From Carboxylicivirga taeanensis (GTDB lineage Bacteria > Bacteroidota > Bacteroidia > Bacteroidales > Marinilabiliaceae), in the NCBI RefSeq assembly GCF_051851475.1, contig NZ_JBPUSJ010000004.1:372001-436000 (forward strand): a stretch of DNA of 64,000 nucleotides, read 5' to 3'. Under the pieces are notes generated by a model, which worked only from the letters and a program-made list of their open reading frames with translations, was not told the DNA's origin and ran no database searches. A program made the position numbers and the translations under genes. Shown in pieces: positions 55,201-63,548 of this stretch (position 1 is the first letter of the stretch; the number at the start of each line of letters is the position of its first letter).

Positions 55201-56277
55201 GTCGCTAAGACTGTTAGGGATGTGTGCCTGGTGTGTGTAATGCTGGAAACGGTTTCGTTCCAAATTGACGATGCGTACCCCTTTGCCGATGGTGCCAACC
55301 CAATATAGCCCATTGCTATCTATATAAACTGAAAACACGGCTTTTGTATCCAGCTGTGCAAAGGCATTTTGGTGGTCTTTTTTGTTGCTTATTTCGTTTT
55401 CGAGTGGATCGATGCAGATGATACCACCTCCATCCACTGCTGCTAAAATACTTCCGTCTTTATCCAGGGTTAATGACAGGATGATATTGAGATTTGTTTT
55501 AACCTTACTGTCCTTCAAGTCAAATCGCTCATATACCTTCATTTCTTTGTCAAATCGGTATAACCCCATGTTGTCAGTTGCAATCCATATACTGCCATTG
55601 CCATCATCCAATAAGTCATTCACCTGCATGGTTGGAAACTCAAAATTGATAAAGAAGTGTTCCTTGGGATTAAACATACTGAGGCCGTTGCCGAAGGTGC
55701 CAATCCATAACTCTCCATTGTAACCTTCTGTTATGGCCGAAATGGTGTTAACATAGGCGCCTATGCTGTCGCTTTGCGAAAAGCAGGAGAAGCCATCAAT
55801 TTGCTGGTGGTAGTAGTGCAAGCCCCCGCCCATGGTTCCCACCCACATTTGTCCCCGGCTATCCAGGAGTAAGGCTCCTATTTGATTATTGGTTAAAGAA
55901 GCCGGTAGGGAGTCATTGGCCCAATAGCGGGTGAATTTCTCGGTGTCTTTATGGTATTTATTTAACCCAAATTTAGTGCCTACCCAAATATTACCTTCAT
56001 TATCTTCAACTAGTTTGGTAATGAAGTTACTTGTGAGCGTTTCCTCTTTGTCTGAAGTGCTGTAAAAGGTTTTTATGTCATAACCATTATAACGGTTCAG
56101 TCCGTAATAAGTGCTAAACCACATGTAACCGCGACTATCTTGAAGTATACAGTTCACGGTATTGTTGGTTAATCCATTTTCTGTATCTAAACTATTAAAA
56201 CCATAATGTGAATAGTGAGCCTGTATTGATGTACTAAATATCAATACGGAAAATATGACTATTAATATGCGTAGCAT
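52204..56277 (-). CDS. hybrid two-component system regulator (HTCS)
   Basis: This 1357-residue one-protein signalling chain is typical of Bacteroidetes polysaccharide sensing. A signal peptide (about 1-20, ending IQAH) precedes two seven-bladed Reg_prop propeller halves with repeated DSRGQMWVGT and GNIWVGT-like blades, a Y_Y_Y domain (about 700-785), a membrane helix (about 790-815), a HisKA domain with phosphoacceptor His849 (NISHEFRTP), a HATPase, a receiver with Asp1154 (VISDVMMP), and an AraC-type DNA-binding tail (about 1260-1357). A ligand bound in the periplasm would be read out as transcription. The nearest SusC/SusD pair starts about 4 kb away on the other strand, with housekeeping genes between. 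Confidence 0.95.
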   Translation of the reverse strand: MLRILIVIFSVLIFSTSIQAHYSHYGFNSLDTENGLTNNTVNCILQDSRGYMWFSTYYGLNRYNGYDIKTFYSTSDKEETLTSNFITKLVEDNEGNIWVGTKFGLNKYHKDTEKFTRYWANDSLPASLTNNQIGALLLDSRGQMWVGTMGGGLHYYHQQIDGFSCFSQSDSIGAYVNTISAITEGYNGELWIGTFGNGLSMFNPKEHFFINFEFPTMQVNDLLDDGNGSIWIATDNMGLYRFDKEMKVYERFDLKDSKVKTNLNIILSLTLDKDGSILAAVDGGGIICIDPLENEISNKKDHQNAFAQLDTKAVFSVYIDSNGLYWVGTIGKGVRIVNLERNRFQHYTHQAHIPNSLSDNAILSLLQDSKERIWVGTDGGGLNLFDVKNETFKSFNQLPSNLKSNVIKRIFEDEDHNIWLGTYGTGLALLNETTNELITYNPNNILNSEAVSISVWSIAQQKSQKLWVGTLGNGLYEFDTRDKKYTHLSDIYPELNSVMNDYILSLFVDSQKNLWIGTSNGIYVWLSDEKKYIRYLFDRINDSGVGKNAILCIKEGKDGQMWIGSNGGGIFKLNPENGEIVNLTISDGLAQEQVYDILELEDGKLWFATHGGLANYDQKTGRFQNYDTRDGLLGSTFNKLLYTSFDKLMVGGVKGLNVFNPNVIKVNNNVPKVLLSDLLINNSPVKAGDTNSPLEQNIADTKEIVLNHRQANIGIEFVAINYFISEKNSYSYMLENSSEEWSKASSERLVKYNNLKPGEYVFKVKAANNDGVWSNSETQLKIKVLAPWWKRWYAYMAYFIIIGAIMYAYIRYTVLWIDLRRKLEFEIMEREKIKELNQMRLQFFTNISHEFRTPLTLIAGPLVTLKKKLSLNSDDEKLFSIAHKNTNLLLRLVNQVMDFRKVETGSMELNISSGDIVACIKEYGESFRYLALERNMNFKIESNIDHLQIQFDEDIIEKVVYNLLSNAFKYGKEQGSIQLILELTDDAVIEKQQLLIKVSDDGAGIDSDNPADVFKQYKRFSHGNKHITGTGIGLALTKSLVELHGGQITVESAKGQGTTFTVCLPVVNKVNQHANSEYTEIFTEHSETQTPATEQTDHAAKQHNYKLLVVDDNPQVVEFLSSVLKHHYQVHSASDGEQALKLLKRRSFDLVISDVMMPVMDGIELCKQIKTKLQTSHIPVIMLTAKTSVENKIEGLSIGADAYVPKPFNPDVLKAYIDNLLKNREKLKEVFTGNALILPADVTSTAVDETFITKALDIVKTNMEDETFGVEELGSELAMSRSNLHRKIKALTGKSTTDFIRTIRLKEAAAKLISTDDQISEIAYKVGFNSSSYFIKSFKKEFNMSPGQYKQAHQRWS

Positions 56278-56473
56278 GTGTAGATTTTTATGGATTGGTG
56301 AATATATGAAAAATAATAATCATTGTTTTACTTACGATAATCAAAACTTCACTTTCATATAATTTTGATCGCCTGATGTGCCCTTTTGAAAATGTCGCTA
56401 CTTACATCCGAGCTAAACGCTGTTAGGATTATTTAATATTTAAAGATGTTTTTTTATTAAACCAAAAGCAGAG

Positions 56474-56494
56474 TTGGTGTGTTTATTGGTGTGT
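56474..56494. repeat. 9-base direct repeat, 12-base period
   Basis: TTGGTGTGT at 56474-56482 recurs at 56486-56494 in the 275-base gap between the divergent HTCS and flavin reductase genes. The function is unknown. Confidence 0.5.
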
Positions 56495-56552
56495 AAAAGA
56501 TAAAAGCCAGAATCAGGCAAGAGGGATTGATAAATTATAACAGATAGTAGTA

Positions 56553-57233
56553 ATGGAAAAAGAAGTTCCGGTAGCAAATAAAATTAAAACCGATTTGCAC
56601 GAGATATTAGCTGTTCGTCATTTAACGGATAGCACATTTGTATTACGTATAGAAAAAAAAGGAATGGAGTTTGAGGCCGGCCAGCATGTATGTGTCGGAC
56701 CGCCAAATGGTATACATACAAGAGAGTATTCTATTTATAGCGCCGAGCAGGATGATTACATTGAAATACTTGTGAAGGAAGTTGAAAATGGTCTTGTTTC
56801 GCCAAGTTTAAAAAAGCTTCAAAAGGGCGGTTTTGTGGTGGTTGAAGAACCAGTTGGATACTTTACAATCAATAAAGATCTACCTAAAGATCAAAAATAT
56901 GTATTTATTGCCAGTGGAACTGGTATTTCGCCATTTCATAGTTTCGTACAAAGCAATAAGGCAATTAACTACACCTTGTTGCATGGCGTTAAGTATGCTT
57001 ATGAAGCCTACGATTCAGAAGCCTATGAAACCGGCAGGTATGTGTTGTGCACTTCACAGGATTCCAAAGGAAATTATAAGGGCAGAGTAACTGATTATTT
57101 GAAAAACCATCCTTTTGGTACAGACGTGCATTATTATCTGTGTGGTAATTGTAACATGATTCATGATGTATACGACATTTTAGAGGAGCAGGGAGTTAGC
57201 ACCGATAATATTCATGCTGAGGTGTATTTTTAA
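56553..57233 (+). CDS. ferredoxin/flavodoxin-NADP reductase-like flavoprotein
   Basis: This 226-residue FNR-superfamily enzyme moves electrons between NAD(P)H and FAD. The FAD-binding motif REYSIYSAE (about 53-61), the nucleotide-binding ASGTGISPF (about 122-130) and the C-terminal YLCGNCNMIHDVYDIL are visible. It lacks a 2Fe-2S domain and any membrane segment, so it is a stand-alone FNR-type reductase. The electron partner is unknown. The miaB gene follows 94 bases later on the same strand; a supply of electrons to radical SAM enzymes is an attractive but unproven link. Confidence 0.88.
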   Translation: MEKEVPVANKIKTDLHEILAVRHLTDSTFVLRIEKKGMEFEAGQHVCVGPPNGIHTREYSIYSAEQDDYIEILVKEVENGLVSPSLKKLQKGGFVVVEEPVGYFTINKDLPKDQKYVFIASGTGISPFHSFVQSNKAINYTLLHGVKYAYEAYDSEAYETGRYVLCTSQDSKGNYKGRVTDYLKNHPFGTDVHYYLCGNCNMIHDVYDILEEQGVSTDNIHAEVYF

Positions 57234-57327
57234 GCTGCGGTGTCTTTGATTTCATAACTGTGCAAGGTTAACAGCATTATTAATTGATTGTCGATCTCAA
57301 TACGAATTATCAAAACAAGGAATTATT

Positions 57328-58671
57328 GTGAAATACCACCTGGTAACATTAGGGTGTCAGATGAATCAGTCTGACAGTGAGCGAGTGAAAAGAGTTTTAG
57401 ATGGGATGGGTGCCCAATGGACAGAAGATGAACACGAGGCGAATATTATAGGTATTTTAGCTTGTTCGGTGCGTCAAAAAGCCATTGATAAAGTCTACTC
57501 TAAAATTGCTGCGTGGAACAAGCGAAAAGCTTCTCAAAATCTAATCACCTTTATTAGTGGCTGTATCTTGCCAGCTGATAAACAGAAGTTTTTAACGCTG
57601 TTCGACATTGTGTTTGCTATGCGCGAATTGCCACAGTTTCCACAAATGCTATCTCATTACGGCATAACAACACCTGCAGGCCTGGTGAGTGATAACCTTA
57701 ATCCCAAAGACGAAATCAACTTTTTCTGGAAGGTAAAACCTAAGTACAACAGCTCTTTTGAGGCGTTTATCCCAATTCAAAACGGGTGTGATAAGTTCTG
57801 CTCTTTTTGTGCAGTGCCATATACGCGTGGAAGAGAGGTCAGCCGACCTTCAAGTGAGATTGTTGATGAGGTTAAAAGCCTGGTTGAAAAGGGGTATCGT
57901 TCCATAACCTTGCTGGGTCAGAACGTTAATTCCTATGGATTGGATAAGAAAGGCAACGAAATAAGCTTTGCTCAGCTGTTGGAGCAGATTGGACAGATAG
58001 GCGAAACGACCGCGCACCGCTTTTGGGTGTACTTTACATCGCCACATCCACGCGACATGGGACGCGATGTTATTGAAGTGATTGCTCGCTACAAGTGTTT
58101 GGCTAAACAAATTCATTTACCAATTCAATCAGGTGATGACAAGGTACTGATAAAAATGAACCGTAAACATTCTGTAAAAAAGTACAGGGAAACGGTAAGC
58201 GCCATCCGAGAACTGATTCCGCAGGCTACTTTGTTCACCGATATCATAGTTGGATTCTCGGGCGAAACAGATGAGCAGTTTCAGAATACACGGCAGGTGC
58301 TTAAAGAGTTTGAGTACAATATGGCTTATATAGCGATGTACTCTAAAAGACCTGGTGCTGCGTCTTACGCCTGGCCGGATGATGTAGATTTAAAAGTAAA
58401 GAAGGAACGCCTTGCCATTCTATCTGCTGACCTGGCCGAAGTGTCGGGGCGCTACAATGCACAGTTGCTGGGGAAGGAAGTAAGTGTACTTGTAAGGGAT
58501 ACGGACCGTAAACAAGGGTATTTAAGTGCCCAGACAGAAGGTAAAATTACTGTGCGTTTTGCATCGGAAGATAAGTCGCTAATAGGTCGGATTGTGACCG
58601 TTAAAATTACATCAACCACTAATTTTTCCGTTGAAGGGGAGTTAGTAGAGGTAAATGAGATGGCTGGATAA
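57328..58671 (+). CDS. miaB: tRNA methylthiotransferase MiaB-like protein
   Basis: This 447-residue radical SAM enzyme adds a methylthio group to isopentenyl-adenosine 37 of tRNA. The N-terminal UPF0004 cluster ligands are Cys10 (GCQMN), Cys46 and Cys79. The radical SAM cysteines are Cys154, Cys158 and Cys161 (CDKFCSFC). A TRAM domain ends the protein. The start is GTG 57328; no ATG is near. The second cluster ligand sits in ILACSVRQKA instead of the usual NTCSVR, and the third in SGCILPADKQK instead of GCMAQ, so this is a divergent branch. It lies 4 bases before mtaB. Confidence 0.88.
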   Translation: MKYHLVTLGCQMNQSDSERVKRVLDGMGAQWTEDEHEANIIGILACSVRQKAIDKVYSKIAAWNKRKASQNLITFISGCILPADKQKFLTLFDIVFAMRELPQFPQMLSHYGITTPAGLVSDNLNPKDEINFFWKVKPKYNSSFEAFIPIQNGCDKFCSFCAVPYTRGREVSRPSSEIVDEVKSLVEKGYRSITLLGQNVNSYGLDKKGNEISFAQLLEQIGQIGETTAHRFWVYFTSPHPRDMGRDVIEVIARYKCLAKQIHLPIQSGDDKVLIKMNRKHSVKKYRETVSAIRELIPQATLFTDIIVGFSGETDEQFQNTRQVLKEFEYNMAYIAMYSKRPGAASYAWPDDVDLKVKKERLAILSADLAEVSGRYNAQLLGKEVSVLVRDTDRKQGYLSAQTEGKITVRFASEDKSLIGRIVTVKITSTTNFSVEGELVEVNEMAG

Positions 58672-58675
58672 CAAT

Positions 58676-59962
58676 ATGAAAAAGAGAGTAGGATTTAAGA
58701 CCTTAGGCTGTCGGTTAAATCAGTTTGAAACTGATGCTTTAGCCTCCAGGTTTGCAGGCTTAGGTTACGAGGTGGTTGAAGATAGTAAAGATACGGATGT
58801 ATTTATTGTAAATACCTGTACGGTGACGAATCAGAGCGACCAGAAATCGCGTTACGTGGTTAATCATGCACTAAATCACGGGCATAAAGGCATGCTGATT
58901 ATTACAGGTTGCATGGCGAATCATCATAAGGAACAGCTGGAAAAGCGTTATCCGAATGCTTATGTGGTCGATAATCAGCAAAAAAGTGCCATCCCTCAAC
59001 TGGTAGAAGCTCATTTTAATCAAGAGATTATTCCTTCTAACACTTATGAGGGAGGTGTGTTTAGCTATGCGCCTGCTGGTGAAACATTCCATACCCGCAG
59101 TATGATTAAGATACAGGATGGATGTGACAATTTCTGTTCATTCTGTATTATTCCTAAAGTGCGTGGGCGGGCAGTCAGCCGATCCGTCGATGCTATTCTC
59201 GAAAACATTAAGCAGGTGGTTGCTTTTGGTTATAAAGAAGTGGTCATTACCGGGGTCAATATTAGTCGCTATCAGCACGATGGAGTCAATTTTTCTCAAT
59301 TATTAAGGCATATCGTTGATATGGATCTTGATTTCAGGCTTCGAATTTCGTCCATTGAGCCCGATAGTTTTGATGATGAGTTCTTTGAATTAATGCAGCA
59401 TCCTAAAATTACGCCGCACCTGCATTTATGCCTCCAAAGTGCATCAGAATCAGTGCTTTTGCAAATGCGCAGGATGTATACCTATAAATTGTATAAAAGA
59501 ATGGTAGCGCGGTTGCGTGAGGTGGATCCCAGGTTTAATATTACAACAGATATTATTGTCGGGTTTCCAGGTGAATCAGAAGCAGACTTCGAGAAATCAG
59601 TTACAGCTATAAAGGACCTGGATTTTGGACATGTACATACCTTTAAATATTCTAAGCGGGAAGATACCCGTGCGGCCCGAATGAATAATGGTGTGCCTGA
59701 AGGAGAAAAGACGCGTCGGAGCGAAATAATTCGGAAGGTTGCTTTGGAAAATAAACGGGCTTATCGAAAACGCTTTATCGGATGTCACCAGGTGGTGTTG
59801 ATTGAAACAATTACCGACGACTGGTCGAAAGGGTATGGGGAGTATTATGTCCCTGTTAAAGTTAACGAACCATTACTTAAGAATAAATTTTATACGGTCC
59901 TGATTACTCACCTAGATGAGGAACAGGGTGAGCCAATTTTGGTCGGTGAACTAGTGAAGTAA
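58676..59962 (+). CDS. mtaB: tRNA t6A37 methylthiotransferase MtaB
   Basis: This 428-residue radical SAM enzyme converts t6A37 to ms2t6A37 in tRNAs reading ANN codons. UPF0004 cysteines are in LGCRLNQFE (Cys12), VNTCTVTNQSD and TGCMAN. The radical SAM motif is CDNFCSFC, followed by IIPKVRGRAVSR, and a TRAM domain is at the end. I prefer ATG 58676 to an in-frame ATG at 58655: it gives the usual KRVGFKTLGC N-terminus and avoids overlap with miaB. The pair occupies one unit with miaB, and a terminator follows. Confidence 0.93.
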   Translation: MKKRVGFKTLGCRLNQFETDALASRFAGLGYEVVEDSKDTDVFIVNTCTVTNQSDQKSRYVVNHALNHGHKGMLIITGCMANHHKEQLEKRYPNAYVVDNQQKSAIPQLVEAHFNQEIIPSNTYEGGVFSYAPAGETFHTRSMIKIQDGCDNFCSFCIIPKVRGRAVSRSVDAILENIKQVVAFGYKEVVITGVNISRYQHDGVNFSQLLRHIVDMDLDFRLRISSIEPDSFDDEFFELMQHPKITPHLHLCLQSASESVLLQMRRMYTYKLYKRMVARLREVDPRFNITTDIIVGFPGESEADFEKSVTAIKDLDFGHVHTFKYSKREDTRAARMNNGVPEGEKTRRSEIIRKVALENKRAYRKRFIGCHQVVLIETITDDWSKGYGEYYVPVKVNEPLLKNKFYTVLITHLDEEQGEPILVGELVK

Positions 59963-59985
59963 TTGTATTTTCTCACAAAAATTTG

Positions 59986-60013
59986 AAAAGGTGGACATTT
60001 GTTCACCTTTTTT
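59986..60013 (+). terminator. terminator of the miaB-mtaB unit
   Basis: The stem AAAAGGTG / CACCTTTT is followed by T. The loop is ten bases. Confidence 0.7.
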
Positions 60014-60110
60014 CTTGCCCATCATCCCCATTCTCAGAATGTCTTGAAGAGTTAAATTATGCATTCCGCAACACTTTTTAAGTCAATGATTAGAAGCCGA
60101 TGCAACAATA

Positions 60111-60130
60111 ATACAATAGTGATACAATAG
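60111..60130. repeat. tandem 9-base repeat upstream of the susC leader
   Basis: ATACAATAG at 60111-60119 recurs at 60122-60130, an 11-base period (about one helical turn). It could bind a regulator such as an HTCS, about 70-90 bases before the predicted promoter. Confidence 0.45.
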
Positions 60131-60198
60131 AGCAATTAAAGTGTTAAAAGTTCTATTTCTTTCAACATCTGTTTCATTTCGCATGATGTTCTTTGATT

Positions 60199-60206
60199 TA
60201 CATTTG
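60199..60206 (+). promoter_or_regulatory. -7 box before the small ORF and susC
   Basis: TACATTTG matches TAnnTTTG, with TTTC (60177-60180, 18-base spacer) as a weak -33. The transcript start would fall close to the ATG at 60212. Confidence 0.45.
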
Positions 60207-60211
60207 CCTTC

Positions 60212-60349
60212 ATGAAATTAACATTAAGCAATAGAGATAAACCATCGAGCATTAAGCATGAAGCACGCCGGTATTTTGTAATACGGAGCGTGCTGATTGT
60301 GCTTTTAATACTCATGCTAATCCTTTTGCTACTACTCACATTTATTTAA
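60212..60349 (+). CDS. candidate 45-residue single-pass membrane protein
   Basis: A full open frame encodes a basic N-terminus (MKLTLSNRDKP, then KHEARRYF) followed by an unbroken hydrophobic helix (SVLIVLLILMLILLLLLTF). It ends 31 bases before the susC ATG. There is no lipobox or signal cleavage site, so it would sit in the inner membrane with its N-terminus inside. It starts at or beside the predicted transcript start, which would make it leaderless. I know of no named family. It may also be a fortuitous frame in the susC leader. Confidence 0.45.
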   Translation: MKLTLSNRDKPSSIKHEARRYFVIRSVLIVLLILMLILLLLLTFI

Positions 60350-60380
60350 TACATTAACTAATTCCAAAATTAAACTCTTT

Positions 60381-63300
60381 ATGAAAAGAAGATTTAACTG
60401 GTTTCAGAGAGGACTCATGGGGGTTGTTATGTTGCTTTTATCAGCAAGCATAGCCTTCGCCCAGGATGTTACGATTAATGGTACTGTTAAAAGTGCCGAA
60501 GACGGGATGCCCATACCGGGTGTTTCTGTTGTCGAAAAAGGTACAACCAATGGTACCATTACCGATATTGACGGTAAATATTCTATTACTGCTCCAACGG
60601 GCGCAGTTGTCTCGTTTACTTTTGTTGGTATGAAGGCGCAGGAGATTACAGTTGGTAGCCAAACAACAATTAATGTGACCTTACAGCCCGAATCAATCGA
60701 GATGGAGGGAGTTGTGGTAACAGCTTTAGGTATCAAGCGCGAAGAAAAATCGCTTGGATATGGAGTGTCAAAGGTCGATAGTGAAGAGATTCAAGCAGCC
60801 GCAGGTAGTGATGTGCTAAGTTCGATGCAGGGTAAAGTTGCTGGTCTAGATCTAGGTTCATCGCAAGGAGGACTTGGTTCTTCTAATCGCGTTGTTCTTC
60901 GCGGTAATAGCTCAATTTCTGGCAATAACCAGCCGCTTTATGTGGTTGATGGTGTACCAATCAATAATAATACGGTTGAAGACGCTGCCGGAGTTTGGGA
61001 CAGAAAGAACTTTGGTTCGGGTTCAATGGACATTAACCCTGACGATATTGAAAGCGTAACTGTTCTTAAAGGTCCTAATGCTGCTGCCTTATATGGTTCA
61101 CGTGCACAAAATGGGGCAATTATCATTACAACTAAATCAGGAACTAAAGGTAAAGGACTTGGTATTGAGGTGTCCAGTTCAAACATGTTTGATGTGGTTT
61201 CTGAGCAGTACTTACCAAAGTTTCAAAATAAATATGGACAGGGGCATTATGTAGAGAACCAACCTACTTATACTTTAACCGACTCAGATAATAGTTGGGG
61301 ACCAGAGATGACCGGTCAAAGCTTGCCATCGTGGAGTGCCTACGAAGATAATCTTACTTATGCTGCTCAGCCAGATAATATTAAAGATTTTTTTGAAACA
61401 GGTTTCAAAACTACCAATACAGTTTCTTTAACTAAAGGTGGCGAAAATGGTTCTTCTCGTTTTTCATATACAAATCTTTATGGAAAAGGTGTTCTTCCTG
61501 GTAATGATCAAGTTCGTCATAATTTTAATATCAGAACGCAGTATGATTTAGCCGAGTGGTTGCGTGTAGATGTAAAGGCAAATTACATTAATCAGGAGGT
61601 TAATGGTGGTACATGGTTAGGAGAAGCATCCAGTAACGCCATGTATGGATTATTCACACTTCCACGAAACACTAATTTGGATGAGTTAAAGAATTACAAA
61701 TATGTTGATACAGATGGTGCCGTTAAACCTAATGACCCATTTGTTGGTACTCAAATGAACCCGTACTGGACTACTGAGTATGATGAAATGATTAACAAGA
61801 AGGACCGACTGATTGGTTTTATAAAACTTGATTTCGATTTAACAGATCACTTGTCTGGTTTTGTTCGTGCTGGTACAGATTACCAAAACAACTCTGTTGA
61901 GGAGCGTTACAACTATGGACATAAGCAAAATTCGAAAGGTCAATGGATAATGAATAATTATCTTAGTAGAGAATCTAACTACGATGCTCTTCTTATGTAT
62001 AAGAATCGTTTCGGAGATCTGGATTTTGGTTTCAATCTTGGTGGTAACATCATGAAAAAATATAACAATGTTAGCTTTGACCGCGGAGATGATGTTATAA
62101 AAGGTGGTTATTGGAATATTCAGAATTATTTATCAAAAAAGGCTAGTTACAATTATTTTGAGAAGCAAGTAAATTCTGTTTACGGTACGATTAATCTTGG
62201 CTATAAAAACTTCCTTTATCTGGACGCATCAATCCGTCATGATAAAAGTTCGACCTTGCCAGATCCTTACACGTACCCTGCAGTTTCAGCTACTTTCCTT
62301 ATAAATGAAGTAGTAGAACTTTCTGGAATTAACCTGCTTAAAGTTAGACTAGGTTATGCTGAAGTGGGTAATGATACCGATCCTTATAGAACCGTTACTA
62401 CTTTTGGTATTAATCCGCTGTTAGATCATAATGGGGTGCCGTTGATGGATGTGAATGGTTTGCCAGGTGTACCTGATCTTAAACCTGAAAGAACAGCCTC
62501 AATTGAAGCAGGATTGGATTTCAGAGCATTAAATAATCGCTTATCATTCGATTTTAACTACTATTCACAAACTACAGAAAACCAGCTTTTAACTACAAAA
62601 GTTTCTTCTGCTACAGGTTATAATAATAAATTCTTAAATGCCGGTGAGGTAAAAAATAGTGGTTTTGAAATGTCTTTAGGAGGAGTACCTGTAGAAAGTG
62701 GATCGTTCCGTTGGGAAACAACTTTAACTTTAGCTAAAAACGTTACAGAGGTAGTAGAGTTAGCTGAAGGTGTTGATAAACAGACGTTAGCTGATTTGAG
62801 TAATATCGCTGGAGGTATTCAGATAATTGCTGAACCTGGTAAGAACGGCTATGGAAAGATAATGGGGCTTCCTGCAAAAGTTGATGGTAATTATCGTGTT
62901 ACTAACGAAGGATTTGTATCTGGGGGAACAGCTGTCGAATTAGGCAACTTTAATCCTGATGCAACATTTGGTTGGTTAAACCAGTTCGAATACAAGCGTT
63001 TTAACTTTAGAGTATTGCTTGATGGCAAGATTGGAGGGGATATTGTAAATGCTACTGAGGCCGCTTTAAGTGCAGCTGGTGTCACAGAACGTACGCTATT
63101 AGGACGTGAGAGTGGAGTAAGTGTTTCCGGTGTTGATGGAAATGGTAATGCTGCTGATGTTGTTATGAATGCACAAAACTATTGGAATGGATTGTCTGGA
63201 TATGGTGAACCATGGATAGTTGATGCTACAAATATCCGCTTGAGAGAGATTTCAATGGGATATAACTTTAAGATGAATCCTGAAGGTATTGTAAAGGATT

Positions 63301-63467
63301 TACGATTAAGCTTCAATGCATATAATTTGGGATTCTTATACCGTGATGAAGACGCTAAAAGTATCGATCCTAATCAATCGTGGGGTACAGGTAACGGTCA
63401 GGGTTATAACCTATTTAATGTTCCCTCAACCACTTCATATGGATTTACTGTTAATGTGAAGTTTTAA
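60381..63467 (+). CDS. SusC/RagA-family TonB-dependent outer-membrane transporter
   Basis: This 1028-residue TonB-dependent transporter carries large nutrients, usually glycans, across the outer membrane together with a SusD lipoprotein. It has a signal peptide (about 1-27, ending AFAQ), a carboxypeptidase-like regulatory domain (about 29-105, GVSVVEKGTTNGTITDIDG), the SusC-type TonB-box segment VVVTALGIKREEKSLGY, a plug (about 125-245, with QPLYVVDGVPIN and NAAALYGSRAQNG) and a 22-strand barrel. The last strand ends in SYGFTVNVKF. The partner susD gene begins 81 bases downstream. The substrate cannot be read from the sequence. Confidence 0.95.
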   Translation: MKRRFNWFQRGLMGVVMLLLSASIAFAQDVTINGTVKSAEDGMPIPGVSVVEKGTTNGTITDIDGKYSITAPTGAVVSFTFVGMKAQEITVGSQTTINVTLQPESIEMEGVVVTALGIKREEKSLGYGVSKVDSEEIQAAAGSDVLSSMQGKVAGLDLGSSQGGLGSSNRVVLRGNSSISGNNQPLYVVDGVPINNNTVEDAAGVWDRKNFGSGSMDINPDDIESVTVLKGPNAAALYGSRAQNGAIIITTKSGTKGKGLGIEVSSSNMFDVVSEQYLPKFQNKYGQGHYVENQPTYTLTDSDNSWGPEMTGQSLPSWSAYEDNLTYAAQPDNIKDFFETGFKTTNTVSLTKGGENGSSRFSYTNLYGKGVLPGNDQVRHNFNIRTQYDLAEWLRVDVKANYINQEVNGGTWLGEASSNAMYGLFTLPRNTNLDELKNYKYVDTDGAVKPNDPFVGTQMNPYWTTEYDEMINKKDRLIGFIKLDFDLTDHLSGFVRAGTDYQNNSVEERYNYGHKQNSKGQWIMNNYLSRESNYDALLMYKNRFGDLDFGFNLGGNIMKKYNNVSFDRGDDVIKGGYWNIQNYLSKKASYNYFEKQVNSVYGTINLGYKNFLYLDASIRHDKSSTLPDPYTYPAVSATFLINEVVELSGINLLKVRLGYAEVGNDTDPYRTVTTFGINPLLDHNGVPLMDVNGLPGVPDLKPERTASIEAGLDFRALNNRLSFDFNYYSQTTENQLLTTKVSSATGYNNKFLNAGEVKNSGFEMSLGGVPVESGSFRWETTLTLAKNVTEVVELAEGVDKQTLADLSNIAGGIQIIAEPGKNGYGKIMGLPAKVDGNYRVTNEGFVSGGTAVELGNFNPDATFGWLNQFEYKRFNFRVLLDGKIGGDIVNATEAALSAAGVTERTLLGRESGVSVSGVDGNGNAADVVMNAQNYWNGLSGYGEPWIVDATNIRLREISMGYNFKMNPEGIVKDLRLSFNAYNLGFLYRDEDAKSIDPNQSWGTGNGQGYNLFNVPSTTSYGFTVNVKF

Positions 63468-63548
63468 TCATAGTTTATTGGCAAAATAAACCCTTAATGT
63501 GGTTACTAAGCATTGCCATTTAAACATTTATTAGAAATACTATTACAT

